A stretch of 64,000 nucleotides of DNA from Tenrec ecaudatus (GCF_050624435.1 NC_134536.1:9428758-9492757), one strand, 5' to 3'. Shown: positions 24,030 to 36,954, counted from the stretch's first letter. Numbers and translations: made by a program. Notes: a model not told the origin generated them from the letters alone.

Positions 24030-24620
24030 ACAGAAGGGTTACGAGGAAGGGATGACTCAACCAGGGTGCAGTAGATGAAACACACATCATTCCTCTGGCT
24101 TCTGAATGCTTCACCACCACCACCACCCACTGCCCTGACCCAGTTCTACCTGACAAATCTGGCTAGACCGGGGTACACACATTGGAACAGATAAGAGCTC
24201 TCAACACATGGAATTCAGGACCGATAAAAACTTCAGGAACAGTAGTGGGAGTAGCAATATCATGAGGGTTGGGGGATGGTAGGGACAGGGGGTAGCTGTG
24301 GGTGTGAAGGAGGAACCCATCACAAAGTTGGCTATATAGTCCCCTCTCCAGGGGGATGAATAACAGAAAGGTGGGTGAAGGGAGACAATGGACAGTGTAA
24401 TGCGTGAAAGAACAATAATAATATATAATTGATCAAGGTTTCATGAGGGTGGAAGGGTGGGGAAGGGAAGGGCAAAAAGAGGAGTTGATTCCAAGGGCTC
24501 AAGTAGAAAGAAATTGATTTGGAAATGTTGATGGCAACATATGTACAAGTGTGCACAATACCATTGAATAATGGATTGTTATAAGATCTCTAAGAGCCCC
24601 CCAATAAAATGATTTTAAAA
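24030..24620 (+). mobile_element. Family-A retroposon copy
   Basis: cacagaagggttacgaggaa through gagctctcaacacatggaat to cccaataaaatgattttaaa. Shares the 'ctctcaacacatggaattca' variant with the copies at 9635 and 59056, suggesting a subfamily. Confidence 0.85.
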
Positions 24621-25959
24621 TTTTCCATAGTGCATATATATATATATGCATGTATGCTTATATAGCGAAAAGGAATACAACAGCTAATTAGTCCACACAG
24701 CAGTACAGAGGGTACAGTTCAACTCACTTTCATGGAACAACTGTTATACTGGAAGTCCTTCAACTCACCTGGGCTGCCAGGTCCAAGGTCAAGGAAGCAG
24801 ACAGCAGAGTCCTCCCTGGGATGAGGTAAGCAGAGTCTGCCCACAGGCAGCAAACAGCAGTGTGGGTCACCAACAGTCAGTAGTAACTCTGGAGCTTAGG
24901 GAAACAGGCCCGGATGAGATATTGAACTCAAGCAATACGAGGTGACAGGATACACCAGCCTCAAGCTCAAGCAATGTACACACGGGCAGTGTGGAGAAGC
25001 AGGTCTCAAAGAAGCCTCAAGCTCTAGCAAAATGATCCATGGGTTGGCTTAACTCACAGGTAGTGTAGCTCACAGTTTGAGGCAGAGAACTAGCTAAAGC
25101 AGCAACATGCTGATCACCAGAGAGCAAAAGGTTCCATATTGATTCTTGATTGGTGTCCTCCCTTGCAATATTCTTCGCTTTTATCTGAGCATCATGGACT
25201 GTGTGATTTATGGATAAGCATCTTTTCACTGTAGGAGGAGGGTCTTGTTCCTTTAGAGGTAGGCCAATTAGACAAGAGTCATTGTGCTTGCTATATTAGA
25301 AACAGGTGACTTCTCTTCTCTGAACATACAATGTTCATCTTGGAAGAACCCCTTTCTGCTTCTGCTGAACTTACAGCAATTGTTCTGACATTATTTTTTT
25401 TAGGTCTTTGAACACTTTCATGAATTGCATAATTCACTCAGAATATCGTGTGGGATTCTGGGGCATAATGGACAGCTGAAACAAATGATAGCATGTTAAC
25501 CTTGATTGTTTGGCACTTTATTTTTTACTTTATGAAAGCAACAAATGCAAGGGAATAAAACGTAGTATTTCATCAAAGATATGAGTTCTATTAAATGGAT
25601 AAGGAAATATTATAAGTATAGTTCCACATAATTTTTATACCTATGGACAGAATGAATATTCTGTTGGGAGCTTAGAATACTGTTGTGCAGATGAGCATTA
25701 AAAAGGAGTGAGGAATATAAATTCGTGATTTCCACCTTAGAGAGATTCCTGATTACAAGTGTCAGGTTAACAACCGGTTCGCCGACCCCAACAAAAATTA
25801 GGTATTAGTTCTTTTCTTTTAAGCTTGCAATGAACCTGTATGTCATTGAAGACTTCAGTTTTACATTTCCTCCCTTTTTTTAACCACTCAGACCGATATT
25901 CAGATAGGAGAGGTAAGGAATCTGGAAGGTATTTTTTACCCCCATGAAGCAATTTTTTC
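24621..25959. other. No gene seen
   Basis: Moderately AT-rich, with a short (TA)n near 24640. The part from about 25380 may be further decayed L1 3' UTR. Confidence 0.45.
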
Positions 25960-27550
25960 ATGTTAAATCCTCCATTTTTTTGTCCCTCATATAAACAGTA
26001 ATGTTAAATGTTTATCTTTATAAGACTGAGTTTGCTAAGCATAGTGTTCTCTAGTTTTGTCCGTGTCTTGCAGTGTTTTAGAGAGTTGTCATTGGTGTTT
26101 ATTGATACATAAAATTCCATAGTCTGAACGTATCAGGGCTAGTTTATCCATTCCTCAAGAGTTGAGCCTTTTGGTTGTTTCCATGTTTTTGCTATTGTGT
26201 AAATTGCCGTAATGAATGTCTGTTTGTGTTATGCTCTTTATTTCTCTAGAAAATGTACCCCGTAAGGAAATTGCTGGATCAAAAGGTACTTGGATGTGCA
26301 TCTGTTTAAGGAAAGACCATCCTGATTCCCATAGCGTTGTACAATTCTACAGCCCACCAGTGATGGAAAAGCATTCCTGCCTCTCCACATCCTCTCTAGC
26401 ATTTGTTATTGTCTCTTTAAGTGTCAGTATGAGGTGATATCTCATTGTTGTCTTGATTCGTATTTTGTGCTTTTCTTTCCCATTTCAAATTGGTTTATTT
26501 GATATTGTGAATGATTTGCTATCTTCCCTGTTAGAGTATTTATTGCCTGCTCTTCCCCTTTGCTCTGACTTGTTTATTTTTACCTTTAGAGCAGAATGTT
26601 GTCAGTGATTCCTTGTTTTATTTGGTTCTGTTTCACTTTTAGTTTAACTTCTGTAAAATAAATTTTCTCCATAATAATTAAAATATATATTTTGTTGCTG
26701 TCTTTTGTTGTTATAGACTTTCTGTCCACAGAGCTCCTCCTACTATTTTTTTGTAAAGGTGGTTGTGTTTCTATAAATTCCTCTAGTTTTCCCTTGTCTG
26801 CTAATGTTTTTATTTCTCCCTCATCTTTGGGGGTAATTTCTCTGGACGTAGGATTCGCGGTTGGCAGTACTTTTCTTTCAGTATATTAAGTACATCATCC
26901 CCTGGCCTTCTGGCCTGTTTTCAGTGGAAAAACCTGAACTTGCGCTGATCACTTGACCTTTGTATGTAACTGTTCTTTTCTGCTCTGAAGCCTTCAGGAT
27001 TGTTTCCTTATCCCTGACATCAGAATGTTTGATTACTGTATGTTGAAGCGATTTCCTTTTGTCAATTCTGTTTGGCGTTCTATGGACTTCCTGCATAGTT
27101 AACTTATGTCAGACACGATGTTAGGGAAGTTCTCCCTTAATATTTCATCGACTATTTTCTCAGTACTTGTTATTTCGTCTTCCTGTTCTGAGACATCTAT
27201 CAGTTACATGTTGTTTCTTCTGATGCTGTTCCAGAATATTCTTAGAACTTGTTCACGTTTTGGGGGTCATTTTTATAAGATGGTTTTCTTGTATTTTGCT
27301 CTGGAGAGATTCAAGATCACGGATTCCTGATTCCAATAATTGCATCCTGTTGTTTTGTTCTTTTACAATGTTGTTAAGTTCTAGTATTTTGTGCCTTTTG
27401 TATTTCTGTTTGAAGTTGTATTATTTCTAATTTTGCATTTGTTTTTGTTGGCATTTTCTTTCAAGACACATCCAAGTTCTTGAATTAAGGCATGTGTCTC
27501 CTTTCTATTTCTATCTAATGTTTCCTCCAGTGTCTACACTGATTATGTAT
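25960..27550 (-). mobile_element. Ancient L1, 3' region, reverse orientation
   Basis: 25975-26470 reads as the L1 end on the minus strand: tagtttatccattcctcaag, tggttgtttccatgtttttg, aaattgctggatcaaaaggt, gaggtgatatctcattgttg. 26470-27550 continues with older L1-type sequence (ggccttctggcctgttttca, tcagttacatgttgtttctt). No intact frame. The second half is less certain. Confidence 0.65.
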
Positions 27551-27554
27551 CAGT

Positions 27555-27650
27555 TCTGCTGAAATGGTTCCAACCAGCTGAATCCCACCACTGCCCGAGG
27601 CCACTGTTGTACCCACTGTGTCCGTCGATCTCATTGAGAGCCATCCTGTT
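27555..27650 (-). mobile_element. RTE 3' end fragment
   Basis: cactgttgtacccactgtgt and gtcgatctcattgagagcca resemble the RTE block at 33340-33390 (ttgctgccattatctcaatc). Confidence 0.45.
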
Positions 27651-27651
27651 T

Positions 27652-28135
27652 ATTAAACAATTTCATGTCAACTTGATAAATAAGAACGAAGGAGTGGAGT
27701 CCAGCCTTTCAATCAGGTCAGTCTGGTGATCCCTCCTTGTGGGTGTGGCCCTCTCATGAGGATTCTGGGACTTCTCTTTCACCCTGGAGGTGGGACACAC
27801 TCTCTCTCTGCTTGACATTCCTGTTGACAAACCACATGGAGCCATGCTGATGGCAGTCAGAGACCTGGAGATGCATCCATTGCCATTGGACCCACAGGAC
27901 TTCCCACCCATTGGCCTGTGATCTTCCTGCAATCGGCATCATTGCATGGGCTGTGTGAGTCTGAAGAGGAATTCATGGGCTAATATCAGACTTATGGACT
28001 TGATCGGGACTGGGCTGGGATGTTTTTATCGATGCATAATTACTTCTTGATATAACGTTCTCTCTTACATATCTAGGTGAGTGTCTCTGGATATATGAGT
28101 GTCTCTAGTCAACTCGGACTCACACACTACTTTTC
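27652..28135 (-). mobile_element. Solo LTR-like element, ERVL type
   Basis: Reverse of the 30208 type: atttcatgtcaacttgataa at the left, ccattgccattggacccaca in the middle, tagtcaactcggactcacac at the right. Confidence 0.5.
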
Positions 28136-28160
28136 ACTGCCCCTCCACTTTACCAAGCGT

Positions 28161-28353
28161 GACGCCCTGGTAGTGCAGTGCTTACCTGTTGAACTGTGAT
28201 CTGCAAGGCCTGAAGTTCAAAACCACCAGCTCCCTGGGAGCAAGACCGGGCTTTCTACTCCCATCAACAGTTACAGTCTCAGAAACTCACAGGGCAGTTC
28301 TGCCCTGTCCAATAGGGTTGCTGTGTCAGCAATGACTCAATGGCAGGGAGTGA
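28161..28353 (-). mobile_element. AfroSINE
   Basis: cgccctggtagtgcagtgct to atgactcaatggcagggagt. Confidence 0.85.
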
Positions 28354-28642
28354 GATGTCCTTCCATAGGGACTGGTCTCTCCTGATTCATGGTAGAGAGA
28401 GGCAAAAGAGAAGATGGGTTTTGTTGCACAAAACAGAAAGAACAGACCAGTAGGGTGAGAAATCAAGAGATTGGCTCAGAGAAACTCTTGCAGTCCCAGT
28501 AGAAAAAGTTAAAAGATCAAATGGACCCAGATTTTCAGGCAGCATCTGAGCACGACGAGAAAGATGGCCCACTTTTAATGGAAATAGGTAACTCAAGAAC
28601 TCTGTTCCAGACTATCAACAGTGACTGGTGGAACCCCTAGAC

Positions 28643-28829
28643 CAGTGGTTCTCAACTTCCTCATACCGCGACCCTTTCATACAGTTCCTCATGTGGTGGT
28701 GGCCCCCCAACCAGAAAATTGTTTTCATTGCTACTTCGTAATTTTTTTACTGTTATGAATTGGGAAACCCCTGTGAAAAGGTGGCTTGACCCCCCAGAGG
28801 GGTCTCAACCCACAGGTTGAGAACCGCTG
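28643..28829. mobile_element. SPIN-like hAT nonautonomous element
   Basis: 187 bp, CAGTGGTTCTCAACTTCC to CACAGGTTGAGAACCGCTG, opposite in body orientation to the copy at 3389. Target duplication is not clear (only a shared CTA core). Confidence 0.85.
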
Positions 28830-30207
28830 GACTATGAGCCTTAGCCACCCTCTGTTCTGGAAATGAACTCACCCCAAGGGTTCGCTTTTCATGCAAACAA
28901 CAGACAAGTACAGAGGGGAAAGGACACTAGGGAGACACGCACACATGCCTTAGAGTACTGATCCATTTGACATCAAAGGGCGGGATTCACCTAGGAACAA
29001 AATTCCTCAGGATTAGGAAAGAAAGAAGCATGGAAAGGAGAAACAGGGAGGAAGTGGGATGCGTGTTACTTAGTGAAGCTTGCAATCCATGACTTGAAAC
29101 AAAATAGCTGTGAGTTGTTGAATGGGAAACTGCCTTGCTCTCTAACCTTCACCCCATTCACAAGAAATGTTCTTGGTTTTTTTTAATAGGCTAATTATCA
29201 CTCAAGTATGAGCGCGTTACAGTCTCAGAGTTAACGATCTAGCTACCTTTCCTAATAAAGCCGCTCAGTTTCGAAATCAATGGGGGCAGTGGCTACCTTG
29301 AAAACGATCCACCCCATTGCTCCTTCTCTAGAAATTCCCACCCTCCCCAGCCTGTTTGTGCTCACACTGCAAGGTGCTTGTGTGGAGTTGGGTGGCCACT
29401 CACAGACAGCCACGTGCAACAGAACGAAGCCCAGGCCTGTGACCTCCTCATGAAGGATGCGGGGATCGAACCCCTTGTTGCAGCTACTGGTTCCATCTGC
29501 GTGCAGATACACATGTGGGCCTTTATCCCCTTCACGGTGCTATTCCGGATTCAAGGTCAAGAGGCTTCACAACGATCCAATTCACCTGTTGATGGACAAT
29601 CCTCTACACGGCCTGAGAACGGGGGTTCCTCTTTCTCACGGATGAGGTCTGAGGCAAAGGGAAGTCCAGGGTCTTGTCTGGGACCCCGGTGCTAGGAAGC
29701 AGGACGGCTGGGCCTGGACCCTATTGGTGCGCTTACCCAGGTGCTTAGTTGGCAATCACCACTCGGGTTGACCTCACGGGGGCTCTAACTCATGACAACC
29801 CGGAGTGTGTGTGGGACTGGGCTCCTTGCAATGGCAGTGGCTGGTTTTTTCAAGAGGAGACCTGCAGGCTTTCCTTTTGAGAAACCTCTGGGTGTCCTGA
29901 GCCCCCCAACCTTGGTGATCACTGGCCAGCATGCTAGCTGTCTGAGCCTCTCGGGAACACCCACTAATGAGATCAGTACTTCACCAAACTTATTCAGTGC
30001 CCTCAGTAGACTTGGAGGGTCATCTTTGTGGCAAATGAGCTAGGGCTTTTATGCCGTTTGACACCGTCCATTTCCGTCATGCATAGGTTAAGACGCGCCT
30101 GCTCCCTTCTATAAACTGATTCTCTAAACCGTCAGAAAATCTACGCTATTACCTTTTCACAGTATTTTGGGGACTTGTGAAAAACAAGACAGTAAACCTC
30201 TCTGTGT
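28830..30207. other. No gene seen
   Basis: Unique-looking sequence; overlapping short frames at 29378-29695 show no domain. Confidence 0.5.
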
Positions 30208-30617
30208 TAGGCCGGGTTGACCAGAGGAACAAATCCAGAGACACTCAGATATGAGTCAGAAAGAACTTTATGCCAAGAAGTTCTTGACATAAATCAGGAA
30301 AACATCCAAGCCCTGTCCAATTCAAGTCCTTAAGCCCGATACTAGTCCATAATGTCCTTTAGATTCACGCAGTCACAAGCAACGATGCCGAATTCAGGAA
30401 GCTCACAGGCCAGTGGGGGCCAAGTTGTGTACATACCATGGTGGTGGTACCATCACAGGGCTCTGGCAGCAATCAGGGTCAGCCAGGGGAATGGGGAAGG
30501 CTGAGAGGGAGGAGATGGTTCCCAAGGCCACGTCCACAAGGAGACACCACCATTCTGTGACCTGATTGACACGTTTATATATCTTCAAGTTGACATGAAA
30601 TTATGACTACCACACTC
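30208..30617 (+). mobile_element. Solo LTR-like element, ERVL type
   Basis: Starts TGTTAGGCCGGGTTGACC and ends near ctaccaca, giving TG...CA termini. The ERVL/MLT2-like layout is recognisable: gaggaacaaatccagagaca near the start, agtccttaagcccgatacta inside, cttcaagttgacatgaaatt near the end. No internal viral genes nearby, so a solo or decayed LTR. Confidence 0.55.
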
Positions 30618-31564
30618 CCCTTTACTGTTGATCTTGTTATCTGATCGTATACATTATAATGACAACTCTGAAAATATTCTTGAGTGACACCTCCAATGGT
30701 CTGGGCCTCAATGTTATACTGGGGGCTCCAGTCTGGGCCACACATGAGGGACGGCAGCCGATTGGCCGAAGAATGCCTGTTTATGATGTCATAATCCAGT
30801 GACAGTGGATGGACATGAGGTCATGGGTGGGTAGAGGGAAGTCAGACAAGAGCCCAAAGGTGCTGGGGAGGTTGGGTGGGTGGGTGGTTGAAGGAGAGGG
30901 GGAAGGGCACCATACAGGGCTGTGGTTCCCACCTAGGGAAGGTGGCAGAGGAGTGGCATCTTTGAGCAGGACAGGCTCTGGGAGGTGGGTTACCATCAGA
31001 CCCCAACACACATGGGTTCTGTGGTGGTAGAGAGGGTCCTGCCATGACACAGGAGCCACACTGGGGCATCGGATACGCGGGGCGTGACCTAAGGCAGAAC
31101 ATGACCCCAGTTCTCATTTGATACAGATTTTGCAATAACAACCCGGTTTTGGGAACCCAACCCTGCTGCCAAGTGAGGGGGATGTGGCAAGTTTTTCCAG
31201 CATCAAGCACGCAATGCCCGCTGCTCTGGAGATGCAAGTGCAGTAGGTCAAGTGACGGCAGCACAAGGCCACGGGGCCAGCTTCCAGAAGCTCAGGGCTG
31301 GGCAAGTCAACAGTGGGGTGCAGATGCCTTTCCTTGTCACACATGTCCCCAAAGGGGCTCAGCATTGCCCAGCAGGCTTCCCAAAAGAATGGCCATCATG
31401 GAGATTTCCCTGTCTTAGCTCTTTGCACTCCAGATACAATACGCTTTCCTCCACACCTCCTTAATACTGGGATTCTAAGAGAAACCTTCCCTAAATCCCA
31501 TGTGCATGGAAAAGGGAGTATGCATTGGAAAGTGGGTTCCTTCCACTGTCTCCTGCCAGCCTAG
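30618..31564. other. No gene seen
   Basis: G/C-skewed region with a minus-strand frame of 140 codons (30842-31264), Pro/His-rich and without recognisable family or splice context. Confidence 0.5.
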
Positions 31565-31950
31565 GGAGGGGCAGTCTCCCTGAGGGGTTTGCCTGGGCGT
31601 GTCCTTGATGTAGTGGGAGTCAACAGTCGTGAGTCATGCCCTATCAGTCAGGCCCTGACTGCCTTGGTCGGAAGAGCCTGAATCAATCTTGTAAGCTCCT
31701 GTACCACAATGTAATCGTCCCAATCATGGTCCTCTTCCTGCTTGTCGCCCCCACCTGTCATTGCACTGAACTGATCTACCACCTATCATAAACGTGTGAC
31801 AGTGTCCTTGGCTCTATGCCTGATATAGCTAGCATCCTGAAGGAATCATCAGACACCATTTTGGCCTCCTGCGACTTACCCCCCTCATCTGGATGTTCTT
31901 TGTCTTAAGTCTTAATAAAATGTTCTCCTTCAACTACTAAAAAAAACCCC
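31565..31950 (+). other. Retroposed 3' end of unknown type
   Basis: Single-copy-looking sequence ending cttaataaaatgttctcctt and an A-run at 31939-31948. The AATAAA-spacer-A-tail pattern fits an LTR or a retroposed transcript end; no family recognised. Confidence 0.3.
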
Positions 31951-32489
31951 CAAACACATGGTATGAGTTGACAAGTACCTGAGGTATGTAAAAAAAAAAA
32001 ATTGAAAAGGACAGAAATACGAGATCCAGTCATATTTCAATACAGCTGGAAATTCTGAAGAAACACACCTCCCACTGAATGAGCATCAGCACCAGATGTA
32101 CCAGCACCCCTCCAAGCAGGGTCATTGTTGTGTGGGAATTGGAGCGGTGGGGGCGGGTGACGGGACAGCACAAACAGAGCTGAAATCGTTTCCAGCATCA
32201 GTCATGCATAAAGTGAGCGAACACAGTGCACAGAGGTGCTGAGTAGAGATGGGAAGCTGGGTTGGACACAATTCCTCATCATACCATGCAATTCTTTGCC
32301 TCCGGGAACATTCCCACTGCAGGACCCCAGCCCTCTCGCCGCGATCTCTTGGAAGGAAAGAGCACAAGTCCTCTGTGTTATGGGTTTGCTCAGAGGCTGC
32401 TGTGGTGTCTATGAAGCCCCTTTTCCAAAATTTAAGTCTAAATAATGATTTGCATAGGGAAAAGGGGACATATAAAATGGAGTTTTCCC

Positions 32490-33090
32490 CCAATTTTATT
32501 TTTAATCATTTTATTGAAGGCTTACAGCTCTTATAACAATCCATTTTTCAATCACATTTGTGCATATGTTGCCATCATTTTCAAAAGCATTTTCTTTCTG
32601 AGTCCTTGATAGCAAGTCTTTTTTCCCTCCCTCCCCCACACTCCCACCATGTGAACCCTTGATAAATTATATTATTTTCAGCCTACACAGTCTGCTGTCT
32701 CCCTTCACATTTCTGTTGTTCATCCCCCTGGGCGTGTGTGTTATACGTTCATCATTGTGATGATTTCCACTTCTTCCCCCTCTCCCCCTCCCCTCAGAGT
32801 ATTACTAGTCCCTCCCATTACTGTTCCTGACATGTTTATCTATCCTGGATTCCCAGTGTCCAGAGCTCTTATCTGTACCAATGTACATGCTCTGGTCTAG
32901 CCGGATCTGTAAGGTAGAGCTGGGTCATGATAGTCAAGGGGAGGAAGCACTAAAGAATTAGAGGACTGTTGTGTGCTTCGTTGGTGCTAAACTACACCCT
33001 GGCTGGCTCGCCCTTCCTTGTGACCCTTCTGTAGGGCACAACTGTCTACAGATGGGCTTTGGGTCTCCCCTCTGACCCTCCTTATTCACA
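32490..33090 (-). mobile_element. Family-A retroposon copy
   Basis: Reverse orientation from tttttaatcattttattgaa through gctgtctcccttcacatttc to ctacagatgggctttgggtc. Confidence 0.85.
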
Positions 33091-33391
33091 TCAGTATGAT
33101 GGTTAGTTTTGGATTCAAATAAAACTGATTTCTTAATAAAAGAATGCTTGGCCTGGTGGGAAAACTTGCCTGAAGAGGTAAACTCAACAAGCAAAGTAGT
33201 GTGTATGCTTCTTGTTTGGCTGGTCCAACCCTGACCTTTAAGAAATGGTTATCTTGAGGGATCTGGAACCATGTTGTTGTTCTGTCGGTTGTGACTCCTG
33301 GCAGCGGCCTTTCACCGGTGCTGTGACAGCCTACCCATCTTGGCTATCCTGAGCCACTAGTTGCTGCCATTATCTCAATCCATCTAGGGCT

Positions 33392-33530
33392 TCTTTTAAA
33401 AAAAATCATTTTGTTGGGGCTCGTACAAATCATCACGTCCATCGTATCAAGCACACTTGTACATTTGTTGCCGTCATCATTCTCAAAACATTTGCTTTCT
33501 GCTTGAGCCCTTGGTTATCGGCTCATTTTC
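33392..33530 (-). mobile_element. Family-A fragment inserted in RTE
   Basis: aaatcattttgttggggctc to tgcttgagcccttggttatc; the 3' 140 bp of the family, splitting the RTE copy at 33245-34900. Confidence 0.75.
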
Positions 33531-33651
33531 CAGATGGTCTTCCTTCATCCATGACTCTCCTGAGCATGAAAGCCTCACTCAGTCTTGCCACTCTCACAAA
33601 GGAGCCTTCTGTTTCCAACACAGATCTGTTCATTCTTCTGGCTCAACTCAA

Positions 33652-33854
33652 AACGTCATGTCATTGAGTTGATGCTGACTCAATAGTGACCCCAGAGGAC
33701 ATGCTAGAACGGGCCGTGTTTCCGAGGCTGGAACTTTTTATGGGAGTAGAAAGCCCCATCTTTCTCCCTTGGGGGAGGGGGCGGCGGTAGTTTCAAATTA
33801 CTTATTTTGCGGATTACAGCCCAACTTGTAACCACCAGGCCATCGGGGCTCCTA
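33652..33854 (+). mobile_element. AfroSINE inserted in RTE
   Basis: cattgagttgatgctgactc, ggagtagaaagccccatctt, accaggccatcggggctcct. Confidence 0.85.
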
Positions 33855-35395
33855 TGCTAGTGGCAATCCAGTATATTCATCACACTTCAAAGACATCAGT
33901 TCTCTGGTCTTCCTTATTTCACATACGAGGTGACTGACAATATCTGCGTACATCATCTCATGTCCTGACTGCTGCTTCTCTGCATGTTGACTGTGGGTCC
34001 AAGTCAAAGGAAGTCCCTAACAGCTTCAATCTTCTCTGCTCATCATGATGTTGCGTACTGGTTGTTGTGAGGGTTTTATGGTGAGGTGAAATCCATACAC
34101 TAAGGCTGTGGCGCAGTGCTTCCCAACGTGGGTGACACCGTCCCCCTCCCACTCCCCCCTACTGCCCTGGGCACTGCAGTAGCAGATGCCTGCACTTTAT
34201 CTTGGGTTGTGGGTTATACTTAAGTTTTTTAATTGCTGGGGGAGAGGAGGCTGAGTAACTTTTTTCTGCAAAAGAAGAGGACCACTTGGTGGGCTAATTA
34301 AGTTTGGGAATCTAAATGCAATCGATTTTCACCGATAAGTGCATCACTTTAAACACGCAAAGCTGTGTCATCTACACACGACAGGTTGCTGATGGGTCCT
34401 CATGCAAGCTTGCTGCTGCACTCGGCTTCAGAGTCTAGCTTCTCAGATTATTGGCGCAGTGTATGGACTGAGTAAATCTCTCAATGCCATCAGGCTGATT
34501 CCGACTCAGCGTGGCTGAATGAGTCTGATGAAAAGATACACACCTGACGTACCCCTTTCTTGGTTTTAAACCATGCCGGATCCCTTTGTCCTCTCTCAAC
34601 AACTACCTCTTGGTCTATGTCCAGATTCTGCAAGAGCGTAGCATTCTGGTAATCACATTCTTCACAGTGCAACCCACAGTTTGTTTTGATCCACTCAGTT
34701 CAATACCTCTGCACGGTCGATCTGACGCAGCTAGCTAAGCATCTTCCTGGAATCCTCTGCTCTCAGCGGAGGTCCATCTGAGGCCAGCAAAGCTATCCAT
34801 CGCTTCATCATCCTGGCCGGAATCTGGCTTGAACTTCGTGTAGCTCCTTGTTGATAGATGGTTCCAACAGCTTTTGAATCATCTTCAGGAAAAGAACGGA
34901 CATGAAATATTCTCTTCCCCAGGAGAACTGGCTAACATGTCAATAGTATTCGGCGTTCCCTTCCGGGTATATTTCTCACATCAGTAAATCTGGGGTTCTA
35001 AGTAAAACAAGAATACCCATATACTACAAGAACAAGCAAAATCAAATCCTAGGTTAGCCTGATCATTTAAGAGCATATTCCATTATTTTCTTGATGTCTT
35101 AAATTGATATGAAAAAGGTACAAAGACTTGTTTTATATTTCCATTTTAATAAATGATAATAAAATTCCAATTACAGGCAAGTAGTTATGCATCTTTTCCT
35201 TTTTTAAACCTAAGGTACAACTCAGGGTCTATTTTTTAAACCTAAGGTCCACTCAGGGGCTATTTCTGGACCCGTGACCCCACGGTGTTCCTGTGGCCTG
35301 CCCCTGGAGAGGTCTAGTCAGGAACAAAGGACCAAACGGTGACGATCTGTCCCTCTGGTTGCTGCAGCTCCCTGGGTGGGTGACATCTAGTGTTC

Positions 35396-35576
35396 TCACT
35401 TCTGGGTAAGAGAGAAGGCGTTCTGGTCCATTAACTCCCCCACTCGCTCCTGGAGGACACTGACCAGCTCTGCTACCACGAAGACATGCGTGTCGTCGAT
35501 GTCCTGGATGATGAACTTCTTCCCCAGGGCATTGGACTCGTCCAAGTAGAGTAGGAACTGCTTCATGGCTGGGTCA
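35396..35576 (-). CDS. GTF2H5: GTF2H5 exon 3 (TFIIH subunit p8/TTDA), coding part to stop
   Basis: Terminal coding exon of general transcription factor IIH subunit 5, the small p8/TTDA subunit that stabilises TFIIH and stimulates XPB in nucleotide excision repair; loss of it causes trichothiodystrophy A in humans. Read on the minus strand, an acceptor (acag) at 35580-35577 is followed by codons for [13 protein letters not shown], then [13 protein letters not shown] and [17 protein letters not shown], with TGA at 35398-35396. The exon supplies 181 nt. With the 35 nt of exon 2 it makes 216 nt, exactly 71 codons plus stop, the known length of the protein. Compared with the human protein as I remember it, only two conservative changes are visible (I to V and N to S), which argues strongly for a functional gene. 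The 3' UTR continues to lower coordinates; an ATTAAA on this strand at 35150-35145 is a possible poly(A) signal but is unproven. Confidence 0.97.
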
Positions 35577-36954
35577 CTGTGGAGACAAGCACACGCCGTC
35601 AGACCCCGTACCGCATTCTGCCACCGCACTGCAGCAGACAGGATTTCTAGGTGTACTGACAGAGTGTAAGATGTCACTTGATCCCTCACCGCTCTCTAAG
35701 CCTCAACTGGAACAACTTACAGACATGGCTCTGTTTTTGACCTATTAGTGAAAGGTTGAGAAAAAGAACCCAATGATGAAAAAAGAAATTTTATGACAAG
35801 TAAAACAAAAAGTTACAGGAAAGTGCAAAGCTTCCTTCATCGGGTCCAGAGTGTCAGCTTCCTTACCTGTGTTTATAAGCGACCTTCCTTCTTGGTCAGT
35901 GGCCATCACACCTGAGAAACCCATAGCTATTCAAGACCTTGCCAGTGACGATTCACTTTTTAATGATGCAGGACAGACAGCAGGAGTCAGGCTGGGAGGC
36001 CAGGGGCTGGTTACTCACTGTGCCACTGAACCTCCTGAGCCCCTCTCAGCTCAGAAGCACGCATATATACCTAACACTGCTGCCTGCCTGCCTGCCCCAA
36101 GGACTGGTGCTGTGGTTTTTCCTTCAGTCTCAACGACTGCTGAAGAGAATCCTACCCACCTCCCTGAGGATAACACTGAGCTCCAAGAGGAGAGCCAAGT
36201 CCAAGTGCACTCACTCCATGAGTGGGCCTGTTACAAGGCAGGAGGGGCAGTTCCCTGGTGGGCGGCACACACTCCCAGAAGCTTCTCTTTTACAAACAAC
36301 CTTGCATCACAATGGAGAAGAAACCCACCGGACCTAATAGGCAATGACACATTTAGCAAAAGGATGTACAAATGCAGATTTTTGTAACTCTTAGGGACAA
36401 ACAGGATAGGACTCAATCTTGGCTTCTTGAGAAATATCCACATCAACTACAAAAACAGCAATTTCATCTAAAACAGATGTACGAGAGCTCAAATTCTGGG
36501 CACTAGGTTTGCCACTCTGGTTTCCGGTAGGTCCATTTGGCGTCTCCACATAAACTCAGCCCCCACTGACTTCTTTCTGAGCCTGGGTGGGAAGTTAAGA
36601 AGCTTAGCCCTCTGACACATGCACTGCTGAAGGCCCTCCGCCAGCTGCAGGGGTTTTGCTGCTGGGATGCTGTGGGGGCTGTTTTGGTCCCACCAGGGAC
36701 CATCTGCAGGAGCACAGGCTGAGCCATGACACTGCGCACACCTCACCGAGGCAAACAATTCACCACCAACTGACACAAAGCCTCCAGGGGGCCTACGTGT
36801 AGAGGGGCAGTCTGAGGGCTGCCCAGGGCTGAGCCGGGCTAGTGGGGCCCTACTAGACAGAGCCCAGGAGGGAAAGCCATGGGTCTCTAGCCTGGAAACA
36901 GAGCCTCAGCTCTTTCAACAGTCTGCTTTCTTACTCTTGGCCCCTCCTTCAACT
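35577..36954. other. GTF2H5 intron 2, repeat-poor part
   Basis: Intron sequence next to exon 3 without any repeat I recognise. A plus-strand frame of 178 codons (35851-36387) lacks known similarity and opposes the gene. Confidence 0.5.

Larger units (their letters stand above)
33245..34900 (-). mobile_element. RTE/BovB-like LINE 3' half, split by two younger inserts
   Basis: RTE 3' end at 33245-33391, interrupted by a family-A piece (33392-33530), resumed at 33531-33648, interrupted by an AfroSINE (33652-33854), resumed at 33855. Upstream parts include the RT motif NLSCVDDTALR at about 34395-34360 and NLDIDQEVVVERGQRDPAWF at about 34630-34570. Unlike the copies at 335 and 55062 it keeps both catalytic Asp codons (Y replaced by C/V). 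Heavily frameshifted. Confidence 0.75.

Noticed and set aside
27652-30617. Complete provirus between two LTRs
   Set aside because: The LTRs face opposite directions and the interval has no retroviral coding motifs.
35851-36387. 178-codon plus-strand frame in GTF2H5 intron 2
   Set aside because: No domain or splice pattern and antisense to a known gene; consistent with chance.
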